Assembly: GCA_003216815.1 (NCBI GenBank)
Contig: QCIG01000003.1
Span: 39,016 to 103,015, forward strand
Length of the DNA stretch: 64,000 bases
Direction of reading: 5' to 3'
Source: Prochlorococcus sp. AG-402-K14
Lineage (GTDB): Bacteria > Cyanobacteriota > Cyanobacteriia > PCC-6307 > Cyanobiaceae
The position numbers were made by a program, and so were the translations under genes. Under the pieces are notes generated by a model. The model saw only the letters and a program-made list of their open reading frames with translations, was not told the DNA's origin and did no database searches. Positions 9,799-18,327 of the stretch are shown in pieces. Each line of letters starts with the position of its first letter. The stretch's first letter is position 1.

Positions 9799-10443
9799 AT
9801 GCCACAAAAATCAGATGAACCTGAAACTTTCAAGATCTTTGATAAGGACATAGATAATGAAACTGAAGTTGCTTTAAGCTCATCTTTAGCTTTAGCAGTT
9901 GATACTGAAGCTATGGGTTTAATTCATGGTAGAGATAGGTTATGTTTAATACAGATATGTGATGAATTAGATAATGTTATATGTGTTCGTATAGAGAAGA
10001 ATCAGAATTCAGCCCCAAATTTAAAGTCTATTCTTGAGAAACAGACTATTGAAAAAGTCTTTCACTTTGCAAGATTTGATGTAGCTGCATTAGCAAGTAA
10101 TCTCAATATTGAAGTTAATCCAATTTTCTGTACAAAAATTGCAAGTAAAATAGGTAGAACTTATAGCCCAAGACATGGCTTAAAGGAAGTAATAATGGAA
10201 ACTATTGGAGTAGAATTAGATAAGACAGCTCAAAGTAGTGACTGGGGAAAAGTTGGGGATCTAACTCAAAAACAGCTTATCTATGCAGCTAATGATGTTA
10301 GATATTTAATAAAAGCAAAACAAAAACTTGAAGAGATGTTGAGAAGGGAGGACAGATGGGATTTAGCTAAAAAATGTTTCCAATGCATACCAACTTTATC
10401 CGAGCTTGATAGAAGAAGATTTACACATATTTTTGAACACTAA
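9799..10443 (+). CDS. rnd: RNase D-like 3'-5' exonuclease (single DEDDy domain)
   Basis: A 214-residue DEDDy exonuclease without the HRDC domains of longer RNase D, as is usual in cyanobacteria. Catalytic residues are in place: DTEAMG (Asp35, Glu37), FHFARFDVAAL (Asp94) and IYAANDVRYL (Tyr162, Asp166). Its expected job is trimming the 3' ends of tRNA and other small RNAs. It starts at ATG 9799, after a roughly 200-base A+T-rich gap divergent from the CCB gene. The gene looks complete. Confidence 0.88.
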   Translation: MPQKSDEPETFKIFDKDIDNETEVALSSSLALAVDTEAMGLIHGRDRLCLIQICDELDNVICVRIEKNQNSAPNLKSILEKQTIEKVFHFARFDVAALASNLNIEVNPIFCTKIASKIGRTYSPRHGLKEVIMETIGVELDKTAQSSDWGKVGDLTQKQLIYAANDVRYLIKAKQKLEEMLRREDRWDLAKKCFQCIPTLSELDRRRFTHIFEH

Positions 10444-10465
10444 ATTTTTTTAATCTAAATATCTA

Positions 10466-10735
10466 TTAATCCTCAAGCATAAAGTTTTCCTCTTCTTTTA
10501 AAGCCTTCAATAATTGATCAAAAGATGCCGCAGAAGAATCGCCTTGTTGTTTATCCTCCTCGATAGTTTGTTCTAAGAGCTTTTGAGCAATTTCTTTTCT
10601 TGATTGCAAATCTTTCTTTCCTTCTTTAGCTGCAGCAACCTCTACTTTTCTTCGAGCAGCTGCAATACTAATACTTAAAGAAGATGCCAATTGAGCACAG
10701 ATCTTAAGATAATGATGATCTTCAATTAATGGCAT
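10466..10735 (-). CDS. Conserved hypothetical small protein
   Basis: An 89-residue, soluble, highly charged protein that I do not recognise. It looks mostly helical: ICAQLASSLSISIAAARRKV near the start, then AAAKEGKKDLQSRKEIAQKL, and an acidic tail ending ENFMLED. There is no signal peptide, membrane helix or cysteine. It starts with ATG at 10735 and is convergent with the RNase D-like gene, 22 bases from it. The normal composition and position between real genes support it as coding; the function is unknown. Confidence 0.65.
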   Translation of the reverse strand: MPLIEDHHYLKICAQLASSLSISIAAARRKVEVAAAKEGKKDLQSRKEIAQKLLEQTIEEDKQQGDSSAASFDQLLKALKEEENFMLED

Positions 10736-10792
10736 ATGTAAAAGCTTGACTAGACAATCTTCATAGAAAATCTCCTATTAGGTTACACCGCA

Positions 10793-12013
10793 CTACGAAC
10801 TCTGGGATAATTTTGTTGAAATCATAAGGGCTAGAGATTGACTTCCGCCTTCAGACCCCATTCGTTTAGATCCTCTTCTACCAATACATTCTCTATCAAA
10901 ATCAGAATTCAATAAAAACTCCACTTGTTTTGCAAGAGTTTTATAACTTTTAGAAATAGCTACCGCACCTCCTAATAAACGGCTTTGACGTTTAGCAAAA
11001 TTGAAATTAAACTGAGGTCCTTTCCCAGGCAACGAGACACATGGGATACCTAAACCTACTACTTGCTCTGTAGCTGTACCTGCGTTCGCTACGCCTACTT
11101 CTCCCCAATTAGCCCAAGAAGAAAATTGATTAAAGCCAATTAAAATTAATAATGATTTTTTTTCCCATGTTTCTGAAATCCCTATTTCACCAAGTATTTT
11201 CTTAGTACGTTTAAAGCCTAACTCAACCAATATCAATTCTATTTTTTGACTCATTGAAGAAGAATTTAAAGGGACAAATACTGCCATAGAGGATGAAATT
11301 TTAATAAACTGGATTGCAAGAATCAGTTTTTTAAAATTCTGATATGCCTCAGGCAAGCGACTTCCGCATAACAAAATCAGTCTTCGATGCATCTCAAAAT
11401 CAGTTGGACATGCCGACTTAGCTAAACCATCCATCATCGGATTTCCTGGGGAAAATGCTTGTACATCGTGATTTCTTAAACCTCTAGCAGTAATTTTGTC
11501 TCTTACTGCAATCATCTTGCAACGACTAGATCGCATCAACCAATACTCCCAAGGATCCCATTCAGTCCCTTTCAATCGATGATAAAAATCACTAAAAGAA
11601 AATCTTGGACCGCTCGTCCATGTGTAATCACTTTTAGGAGTGCCAATAAAAAAATAATCAGCGCCACTAGCCCATGCCAAAACTAGTGGTAATAAATCTC
11701 CAACTGCAACGATAATTCTTCCCTCTCTTGCTGATTTTCTAATTAGAGTCCATTGCCTCCATAGGCTTAGGAGCAATCCAGCTTTTAAATCCAAAACTAA
11801 TCCACGAAAACTTTGATTACTGAATCCACCACTTGGTAAAAATGTTGAGGAACCCAGCCGAGAAAGCCAGCCATCTTTTATGATCCTGGCAAACACTTTT
11901 CCTTCCCCTACCAGTGGCATTACTTCTTGGCAAATATCTGGATTAATTTCATGAAGAGCTTCAATGATTTTGCAAGCGATAGTATCTTCTCCATGTCCAT
12001 TGCTAAGAAACAA
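10793..12013 (-). CDS. Lipid-A-disaccharide synthase-related protein
   Basis: A glycosyltransferase-like protein of about 406 residues related to LpxB (the TIGR03492-like cyanobacterial group). It begins LLFLSNGHGEDTIACKII and contains VPLNSSSMSQK and the GT-B-like VGVANAGTATEQVVGLGIPC near the C-terminus. The open frame runs up to 12217, but residues 27-50 of that long form are the antisense of tRNA-Cys, so they are not coding. TTG at 12013 is the most plausible start; ATT or ATC codons up to 12061 cannot be excluded. Substrate is unknown; it need not make lipid A. Confidence 0.75.
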   Translation of the reverse strand: MFLSNGHGEDTIACKIIEALHEINPDICQEVMPLVGEGKVFARIIKDGWLSRLGSSTFLPSGGFSNQSFRGLVLDLKAGLLLSLWRQWTLIRKSAREGRIIVAVGDLLPLVLAWASGADYFFIGTPKSDYTWTSGPRFSFSDFYHRLKGTEWDPWEYWLMRSSRCKMIAVRDKITARGLRNHDVQAFSPGNPMMDGLAKSACPTDFEMHRRLILLCGSRLPEAYQNFKKLILAIQFIKISSSMAVFVPLNSSSMSQKIELILVELGFKRTKKILGEIGISETWEKKSLLILIGFNQFSSWANWGEVGVANAGTATEQVVGLGIPCVSLPGKGPQFNFNFAKRQSRLLGGAVAISKSYKTLAKQVEFLLNSDFDRECIGRRGSKRMGSEGGSQSLALMISTKLSQSS

Positions 12014-12070
12014 AAGATTTTGTTCAGTTTGACTGATACGATTTGAGGTGGAAATGAAAATTTCATTTTC

Positions 12071-12141
12071 GGCGGCATGGCCAAGTGGTAAGGCAGAGGA
12101 TTGCAAATCCTTTATCCCCAGTTCGAATCTGGGTGCCGCCT
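12071..12141 (+). tRNA. tRNA-Cys (GCA)
   Basis: Cloverleaf of 71 bases. The acceptor arm is GGCGGCA (12071-12077) with TGCCGCC (12134-12140). The anticodon arm has GAGGATTGCAAATCCTT with anticodon GCA, and the T arm is CCCCAGTTCGAATCTGGG. The discriminator base is T (U73), the identity base for cysteine. CCA is not encoded. It lies antisense to a spurious extension of the LpxB-like reading frame. Confidence 0.97.
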
Positions 12142-12613
12142 TAATTATTTTTTGTTTAATCTTTCTGAGAAAGCCTCCCAGCACTATGCTCCATGTATAG
12201 CGAGTGGCAAGTTTCAAGATAGCTCAGAGATTAATAATGAATTTTGGTTTCCGATCGAAACATTGATCATATTTACATTCTTACAGTTAGCCTCTAAAAG
12301 AACCACCATAGAAAAAATGTAGATATTCAAATTAGCTAATGTTTACATCTTATTTGCACTACTTGATTTACTATTCTTTGGATTTGGATTCATAAAGTAA
12401 TTAATCATATAAAAGTCTAAATTAGTAATATTGCGAAATAATTATTAGATCTTTTAAAAACAACCTCAGGATATATATACAATCAAGAAAAAAAGTTTCA
12501 AATATTAGCTAATATAATGAAGTGAAAGTTTTTTTTCATTACAATTAAATAAACGAGTTCACTTAGATACATTAGTCATGAATTATTATTAATGATACCA
12601 ACCAAGAAGCAAA
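12142..12613. other. A+T-rich gap after tRNA-Cys
   Basis: About 470 bases with no convincing gene. A palindrome ATTAGCTAAT occurs twice, at 12331-12340 and inside a longer perfect one, ATATTAGCTAATAT, at 12502-12515. Short frames here have no good start. No integrase, transposase fragment or repeat of the tRNA 3' end is visible. Confidence 0.4.
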
Positions 12614-13045
12614 GTGTCTGATCAAATTGAATTCAGTTCTTTTTATAGATTACTAAATTCAATCAAACAAGGTGACTCGGAAAAAATATCTTTGTTAGAC
12701 GAAAAGATTAGTGAATTTAAAAAAGGTATCAACTCCAAAAGTTTTCTTGAGGAATTAGGATATCTATATCTATCTATTGGTATTTCAGAATTATATAATT
12801 TTACTAATCAAAAAGATTTACATTCCATAGGTCTTATAAACAAAGAAGAATGGGACAATTTATCAATCCAAAATGAACAAGAGCTACCTGTATTCCTTGC
12901 TAATAAAATGATCAAATATGTTAAAGAAAATAAAAAGGCAAAAGAAATGTCCAAGAAATGGAATGTTAGAGAGGGCGAGATCAAACAACATATAACTAAA
13001 ATGGCAAGATATATCACTGAGGGAATCATTGATGTAATTGAATAA
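12614..13045 (+). CDS. Orphan hypothetical protein
   Basis: A 143-residue soluble, charged, probably all-helical protein that I do not recognise. It starts with GTG at 12614, with an AAGAAG stretch a few bases upstream as a weak ribosome site. The C-terminal part, KKAKEMSKKWNVREGEIKQH, could form a helix-turn-helix-like segment, but that is a guess. The gene is visibly richer in A+T than its neighbours and sits alone in the patch after tRNA-Cys. It may be clade-specific or recently acquired. Partners and function are unknown. Confidence 0.6.
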   Translation: MSDQIEFSSFYRLLNSIKQGDSEKISLLDEKISEFKKGINSKSFLEELGYLYLSIGISELYNFTNQKDLHSIGLINKEEWDNLSIQNEQELPVFLANKMIKYVKENKKAKEMSKKWNVREGEIKQHITKMARYITEGIIDVIE

Positions 13046-13128
13046 ATTATTCACATCAAATGGCTGCAGAAAAAGATTCAATTTATATTTATTTTTCAAG
13101 CTTTCAATCTAAACAACATAAACGCAAA

Positions 13129-13308
13129 TCAATAATCATTGTCAGCTACACAAATACCTAAACATCTTATTCCGTTCCCAGCAGTTCTTCCACAGTGATT
13201 ACATAGTACCTTTTCATGTTTAATACTATGCTCTTCAGTTTTATTATTTTCCTTCTTTATATCATTATTTATAAAAGAAGAGTCTTTTAATCTATTTAAT
13301 TTATTCAT
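13129..13308 (-). CDS. Small four-cysteine (zinc-ribbon-like) protein, 59 residues
   Basis: A short minus-strand frame from ATG 13308 to TGA 13129. The N-terminal half is polar and lysine/asparagine rich (MNKLNRLKDSSFINND). The C-terminal half, VLCNHCGRTAGNGIRCLGI followed by CVADNDY, has four cysteines as CxxC-x9-CxxxC, typical of a small metal-binding knuckle. The dense glycine/cysteine tail looks like a conserved domain rather than chance, and I believe similar tails occur in other picocyanobacteria. No clear ribosome site is seen. It is head to head with the aldo/keto reductase gene. Confidence 0.65.
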   Translation of the reverse strand: MNKLNRLKDSSFINNDIKKENNKTEEHSIKHEKVLCNHCGRTAGNGIRCLGICVADNDY

Positions 13309-13355
13309 GTAAGATATGATAAAAATTTTTTCTTCTCAAAAGTAAAAGCCAAGTC

Positions 13356-14327
13356 ATGACTAAAAAACGGATTGGGATTGGCTTTGGCACTTGGGCATGG
13401 GGAAATAAACTTGTTTGGGACTACCAACCTGAAGTAGATGATATCTTACTTGAAAAAACTTTTTTTGATGCAATTGATGGTGGGTTAGATCTTGTCGATA
13501 CCGCAGATTCATATGGCACAGGTAGCTTCTTTGGACAAAGCGAAAAACTAATTGGTAATTTCCTTGAAAAATTACCCACAAGAAAGCTCAAAAAAATTAC
13601 TATTGCAACCAAGCTTGCACCATTTCCCTGGAGAGTCGGTCGTAATGGACTGCACAAAGCTTTTAAAGAAAGTAATAAACGTCTTAAAGGGAATATGAAA
13701 AGGGTTCAACTCCATTGGAGTACTTATCGTTATGCTCCCTGGCAAGAAGAGCAATTAATCAATGGTTTAGGAGACTTACACGAAAAAGGTCTAATTGAAG
13801 AAATTGGTCTATCTAATACTGGTCCAGAAAGACTAAACTTTTTATATCAACAACTTAAAAAACGAGGTATCAAAATCAGTAGCATACAAATGCAATTTTC
13901 ATTATTAACTAAGCCATCATTAGAAGATGAAAAAATTCAACATATATGTGATGAGCATAACATTGAATATTTAGCTTACAGCCCTCTAGCACTGGGTTTA
14001 CTCGCTATACCGACTAATCAATCTCCCAAACCCTCAACATTTATACGAAATCAATTATTTCAGAGAATACTTCCAAAAACAAAAGAATTGAGAACATTAC
14101 TTTCTAATATTGGTAAAAAGTATTCCGCATCTCAAGCACAAGTGGCCTTGAATTGGGTAAGGTCTCATGGAGCTAAGCCAATAGTGGGGATTCGTAATCC
14201 TTTACAAGCTAAAGATGCAATTTCAGCTCTTTCTTGGTCTTTAACAAACAATGAAAAAGAAACATTAGATTCAAATAGAAATAAAATTCTAACTAATATG
14301 CCTCAAAATCCTTTCATTAGTCCATAA
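13356..14327 (+). CDS. Aldo/keto reductase
   Basis: A 323-residue NADPH-dependent oxidoreductase of the AKR TIM-barrel superfamily. Visible features are the N-terminal GFGTWAWGNKL, the catalytic Asp-Tyr pair in LVDTADSYGTGSFFGQSEKL, the lysine in KITIATKLAPFPW, the histidine in RVQLHWS, and the NADP-binding KPIVGIRNPLQAKDAISAL. It starts with ATG at 13356. The physiological substrate (an aldehyde or ketone) cannot be told from sequence. It ends eight bases before the convergent hypothetical gene. Confidence 0.92.
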   Translation: MTKKRIGIGFGTWAWGNKLVWDYQPEVDDILLEKTFFDAIDGGLDLVDTADSYGTGSFFGQSEKLIGNFLEKLPTRKLKKITIATKLAPFPWRVGRNGLHKAFKESNKRLKGNMKRVQLHWSTYRYAPWQEEQLINGLGDLHEKGLIEEIGLSNTGPERLNFLYQQLKKRGIKISSIQMQFSLLTKPSLEDEKIQHICDEHNIEYLAYSPLALGLLAIPTNQSPKPSTFIRNQLFQRILPKTKELRTLLSNIGKKYSASQAQVALNWVRSHGAKPIVGIRNPLQAKDAISALSWSLTNNEKETLDSNRNKILTNMPQNPFISP

Positions 14328-14334
14328 TCCAGCT

Positions 14335-14967
14335 TCAAGTATCAGGACTAACTACAACCTTCATCGAATCTGATGCAGATGGAATACTAATAACTTTTGC
14401 AGGTGGAATTGGTTGAGAGTTTGAGCTTTGTTCAATGATTTCTTTCTCAGGTTCTTTGTCCTCTTGAGCACAAGCTTCTAACGCTTCTCTAAGCAAAGAG
14501 TCAAAAGTTGCACCTGGCAATCGATGTCTTGCAACTTCCAGGAATGTCAATGGTAAAGACTCTGAAGCTGCATCTTTTAATGCAGGATTATTTTTGCGAT
14601 GGTCTTGCTCGTCTTGAATTGCACGAATAAATCGTAGAGTCACTTCATGTTTAGTTGAAGCCTTAATTAAAGTATCATTATCTCTTTGCCCATCGCTTCC
14701 CTCTTGTTCTAAATCATTAATTCTATTCTCTAAACTTTTAAGAACTTCATCAGCTTCTTTCCGAATATGAGAAAGTTGCCCGTCAGACAAGTTTGGTAAA
14801 TCAGCTACATAAACTTTTCCATGATCTCTAAGAGTTAAGAAAGTTGGACGTGGGCCTCCACTTTGTCTTATCCCAGATTCAGCTTGTCCTCCTAATGGCC
14901 TTCTTGGAGGCGTGGGACCTGCAGAACTTCTCCTACGCGTAAGACGCTGTTGATTTTCAAAAGGCAT
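14335..14967 (-). CDS. Conserved hypothetical protein with basic proline-rich N-terminus
   Basis: A 210-residue soluble protein of unknown function. The first 45 residues are basic and rich in Pro and Gly (RRRSSAGPTPPRRPLGG), probably disordered. The middle is helical and charged (HIRKEADEVLKSLENRINDL, a possible coiled coil), followed by PLTFLEVARHRLPGATFDSL and a low-complexity tail. There is no membrane segment or known catalytic motif. It starts with ATG 14967, about 160 bases from the purM stop on the same strand, so it may be cotranscribed with purM. Confidence 0.7.
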   Translation of the reverse strand: MPFENQQRLTRRRSSAGPTPPRRPLGGQAESGIRQSGGPRPTFLTLRDHGKVYVADLPNLSDGQLSHIRKEADEVLKSLENRINDLEQEGSDGQRDNDTLIKASTKHEVTLRFIRAIQDEQDHRKNNPALKDAASESLPLTFLEVARHRLPGATFDSLLREALEACAQEDKEPEKEIIEQSSNSQPIPPAKVISIPSASDSMKVVVSPDT

Positions 14968-15130
14968 AGAGCTAATTAAGATCTAACTTCGCATTACCCG
15001 AACTGATATCCGGCTTGCGTTTTTTTATATCTTACTGTTTTTTCCCCGATATAGAAAATCTTTTTTAACCTTCACTTAATTAATTCAAAAACCTGTAATA
15101 CGAAATTTATAAAAAATAGGCTTCATTACC

Positions 15131-16171
15131 TCAATGAGGTATTCCTAAGATATCGACATTCTCAGAGTTAGTCTTACTTTCAATAACTTTACCAATATTA
15201 CAGGCTTCAAATCCATTCTCAATACAAATTTTTAACGTGGAATTCACTACATTTTTAGGAACAATTAAACAAAAACCAATCCCCATATTAAACGTATTCC
15301 AAAGATCTTTTTCTGGAATATCACCAGCATTTTGTAACCAATTAAATATTTCCGATATTTCCCAGCTATCAACATCTAAATGAGGTAATAATCCAGAAGG
15401 GAAAATCCTAGGTAGATTCTCTGGCAAGCCTCCACCAGTGATGTGCGTCATTCCATGAATTGGTAAATTGTCTTTCAACAATTTCTCCACCAGTTGTGCA
15501 TAAATTGCGGTTGGTTCAAGCAAAGCTTTAATCAAGTTGCTTTGATTGCCACCATAAAGAGTCTGGTCATTAGCATTAGCTATTGCAAGTACTTTACGAA
15601 CAAGACTAAAACCATTGCTATGCAGGCCATTACTTTTAATCCCAATAATCTGATCTTCAGAATTAATTTGAGTGCCGTCTATCAAGTGCTTATTGTCAAC
15701 AATACCTACGCAAAAGCCTGCTAAATCATATCTTCCATTTGGATAAAACCCTGGCATTTCAGCAGTCTCACCGCCCAATAGAGAACATTCAGATTGACTA
15801 CAGCCTTCAGCAATTCCTTCAATCACTTCGGCCAAAGAATCGGGAGTCAAAGTTCCGCTTGCTATGTAATCAAGAAAAAATAAAGGTCGAGCACCATTAG
15901 TAATGACATCATTGACGCACATAGCAACGAGATCAAGTCCAACTGCAAAATGACAACCATATTGCTGAGCTAATTCCAATTTTGTACCCACACCATCAGT
16001 TCCAGATACCAATACTGGGCTTTCATAGCCTGTTGGAATTTTGATACACCCTCCAAAGCCACCTAACCCCCCAATCACCTCACTTGTATGAGTTTTTTCA
16101 ACGCAAGATTTAATTCTCTCCACAAAGGCTCTTCCAGCTGTAACATCAACTCCCGCAGTTTTGTAATCCAT
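15131..16171 (-). CDS. purM: Phosphoribosylformylglycinamidine cyclo-ligase
   Basis: AIR synthetase: ATP-dependent ring closure of FGAM to AIR, step five of purine synthesis. The 346-residue protein carries the PurM-family signatures in order: [20 protein letters not shown] at the N-terminus, [67 protein letters not shown], and [13 protein letters not shown]. It starts with ATG and is divergent from panC-cmk. A strong inverted repeat lies in the shared upstream region. Confidence 0.96.
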   Translation of the reverse strand: MDYKTAGVDVTAGRAFVERIKSCVEKTHTSEVIGGLGGFGGCIKIPTGYESPVLVSGTDGVGTKLELAQQYGCHFAVGLDLVAMCVNDVITNGARPLFFLDYIASGTLTPDSLAEVIEGIAEGCSQSECSLLGGETAEMPGFYPNGRYDLAGFCVGIVDNKHLIDGTQINSEDQIIGIKSNGLHSNGFSLVRKVLAIANANDQTLYGGNQSNLIKALLEPTAIYAQLVEKLLKDNLPIHGMTHITGGGLPENLPRIFPSGLLPHLDVDSWEISEIFNWLQNAGDIPEKDLWNTFNMGIGFCLIVPKNVVNSTLKICIENGFEACNIGKVIESKTNSENVDILGIPH

Positions 16172-16208
16172 CAGTAAAAACCTTTCTTTTTCAAAAGAAC
16201 TGAACCCT

Positions 16209-16226
16209 CATATGAAGTTTCATATG
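16209..16226. promoter_or_regulatory. Inverted repeat in the purM / panC-cmk divergent region
   Basis: CATATGAA-GT-TTCATATG: two 8-base arms with a 2-base centre, 38 bases upstream of the purM ATG and 55 upstream of the panC-cmk start. The symmetry suits a dimeric regulator site; as RNA it could also fold in the purM leader. No known binding-site consensus is claimed. Confidence 0.4.
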
Positions 16227-16280
16227 GGAACAGTATGCAATCAACCTATTTCATTTCAATCATAAGTTGATGAAATTAAT

Positions 16281-17846
16281 TTGTTTAAAAACATAGTGGA
16301 AAAAAAAATCTTCCAAACTAATGCTGAATTAACGGATTGGCTTAGTGAACAAAATTCATCAATAATTTTAATCCCTACTATGGGTGGACTTCACCTTGGT
16401 CACCAATATTTAATTAAGAAAGCAAAGGAAAGGAAAACAAAAACAAGCCAAATTATTCTTGTAAGCATTTTTGTAAATCCATTGCAATTTGGAAAAGATG
16501 AAGACTTCAAGAAATATCCTAGAAATATCAGCAAAGATGCTGAATTAGCCTTTAATGCAGGAGCAGATGCAATTTGGGCTCCAGATTATTTTGAAGTTTT
16601 TCCAGGGGGAGAAGATTCACATTTTAAAATTCAAGTTCCTCAAACATTACATAATCAATTATGTGGAGTAGAGAGGGCAGGGCATTTTGATGGAGTTGCG
16701 ACAGTTATTATACGTCTCATCAGAATTATTAGACCTGAGAAACTAATCCTAGGAGAAAAAGACTGGCAACAATTGATTATTATTAGAAAGCTATTTCAAG
16801 AACTATCACTACCTATAAAAATCGAATCCTATTCCACACAAAGAGACCAAAGTGGATTTGCTTATAGTTCAAGGAATTCTTATTTGAGCGATTCTGACAG
16901 AGTGCATGCTCAATCATTACCTAATGCCATCAAAGTAGCAAAAGCTGAATTTGAGAAAGATAAAATAATAAACCTCACAAAAATAGCTTCCATACTTAAA
17001 GAAAACAATTTAAAAATTGAATATCTAAAAGTAGTAGATCCATTTTCCTTAAAAGAAAAAGAAAATATAAAAGGACTATGCCTTTTAGCAGCAGCAGTAA
17101 AATGTGGTTCTACGAGGCTAATTGATCACACTTTTCTTATGCAACGAAAACCAATTATTGCGATTGATGGTCCAGCTGGTGCAGGGAAAAGCACAGTAAC
17201 TAAAGCATTTGCCGAAAAACTTGGGTTTATTTATTTAGATACTGGCGCAATGTATCGAGCGGTGACTTGGCTAATAATAAGCAATTCGATTGATCTAAGT
17301 GATCAAACGGAAATCAGAAATATCTTGAAAGATTCAAATTTAGAATTTAAAAACTCAAGCTTTGGTGAGCAAAAAATCTTGATAAATAATATTGACGTAA
17401 CAGAAACGATACGATCCCCAGAAGTGACTTCAATGGTTTCTGAAATTGCCAAACAACAATATGTAAGAGATTTACTCACAAAACAACAACAGTTAATGGG
17501 AGAGGATGGAGGTTTAGTTGCTGAAGGAAGAGATATTGGAACAGCTGTCTTTCCAGATGCAGATGTAAAAATTTTTCTTACTGCCTCTCCTACAGAAAGA
17601 GCAAAAAGAAGAGCTCTTGACTTAAAGAAAAAAGGTTATGAATTCTCTAGCATTGAAGAACTTGAACAAGAAATTACAGACAGAGATAAAAAAGATAGTG
17701 AAAGAAAAATAGCTCCTTTAAAAAAAGCTCAAGATGCAATAGAACTAGTCACAGATGGCATGAATATTGAAGATGTCTTAAAAGAACTGATTTATATTTT
17801 TAGATCAAAGATTCCAGAAGAAGTCTGGACAACTCCTAATTTATAA
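16281..17846 (+). CDS. panC/cmk: Bifunctional pantothenate synthetase / cytidylate kinase
   Basis: A fusion known from cyanobacteria. Residues 1-280 are pantoate-beta-alanine ligase: PTMGGLHLGHQYLIKKA (32-48, HIGH-like), FVNPLQFGKDEDF, LGEKDWQQL and SSRNSYLS. Residues 291-521 are CMP kinase: P-loop IDGPAGAGKST (295-305), YLDTGAMYRAVTW and VAEGRDIGTAVFPDA. The first half makes pantothenate for CoA; the second phosphorylates CMP and dCMP. The frame begins with TTG 16281; GTG at 16296 is an alternative start. Its 3' end overlaps the convergent phosphatase gene by 11 bases. Confidence 0.94.
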   Translation: MFKNIVEKKIFQTNAELTDWLSEQNSSIILIPTMGGLHLGHQYLIKKAKERKTKTSQIILVSIFVNPLQFGKDEDFKKYPRNISKDAELAFNAGADAIWAPDYFEVFPGGEDSHFKIQVPQTLHNQLCGVERAGHFDGVATVIIRLIRIIRPEKLILGEKDWQQLIIIRKLFQELSLPIKIESYSTQRDQSGFAYSSRNSYLSDSDRVHAQSLPNAIKVAKAEFEKDKIINLTKIASILKENNLKIEYLKVVDPFSLKEKENIKGLCLLAAAVKCGSTRLIDHTFLMQRKPIIAIDGPAGAGKSTVTKAFAEKLGFIYLDTGAMYRAVTWLIISNSIDLSDQTEIRNILKDSNLEFKNSSFGEQKILINNIDVTETIRSPEVTSMVSEIAKQQYVRDLLTKQQQLMGEDGGLVAEGRDIGTAVFPDADVKIFLTASPTERAKRRALDLKKKGYEFSSIEELEQEITDRDKKDSERKIAPLKKAQDAIELVTDGMNIEDVLKELIYIFRSKIPEEVWTTPNL

Positions 17847-18309
17847 GACTATCTATTAATCCATCCATAGCATCATCCAGTAAATCTATAACCTTATCGA
17901 AGCCATTTTGACCACCATAATAAGGGTCAGGGACTTCTTCTAATTGAGAGTTTTTTGAATAACTTAGAATAAGTTTGATTTTAGAATTTACAGGGCTTTC
18001 AGGATCTTTAATCAATGATTTAAGAGCGTAAAGATTATCATTATCCATAACCAAGATATGATCAAATTCATATAAATCACTTTCTTCGATTTTTCTCGAT
18101 CTACTCATCAGTTCTATGCCTCTTGATAATGCTGTTTCACGCATACGTGGATCTGCAAGATTTCCGACATGCCAACCACCAGTTCCTGCAGAATCAACCA
18201 CAAAAAGTTTTTCTAAATCTCTCTCTTTAATTTTTTGCTTAAAGACGCCTTCGGCTGCAGGAGAACGACAAATGTTACCTAAACAAACAAAGAGAATTTT
18301 TTTTACCAT
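17836..18309 (-). CDS. Low-molecular-weight protein tyrosine phosphatase
   Basis: A 157-residue cytosolic phosphatase. The P-loop VCLGNICRSPAAEGVF holds the nucleophile Cys9 and Arg15, and the general-acid loop is EVPDPYYGG near the C-terminus. Length and motif order match the family. It starts with ATG 18309. The gene lies 18 bases downstream of pebB on the same strand, so it may be transcribed with the bilin genes, though no functional link is known. Substrates cannot be inferred; arsenate reductase of the same fold is less likely. Confidence 0.9.
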   Translation of the reverse strand: MVKKILFVCLGNICRSPAAEGVFKQKIKERDLEKLFVVDSAGTGGWHVGNLADPRMRETALSRGIELMSRSRKIEESDLYEFDHILVMDNDNLYALKSLIKDPESPVNSKIKLILSYSKNSQLEEVPDPYYGGQNGFDKVIDLLDDAMDGLIDSLIN

Positions 18310-18327
18310 AGTCTTAAAATCTCCATT

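Noticed and set aside
12101..12322. 73-codon plus-strand open frame
   Set aside because: It starts inside tRNA-Cys and has no protein-like character after it.
12322..12400. Hydrophobic 23-residue frame (VYILFALLDLLFFGFGFIK) resembling a small photosystem subunit
   Set aside because: No usable start codon or ribosome site, and it does not match a known Psb, Psa or Pet peptide.
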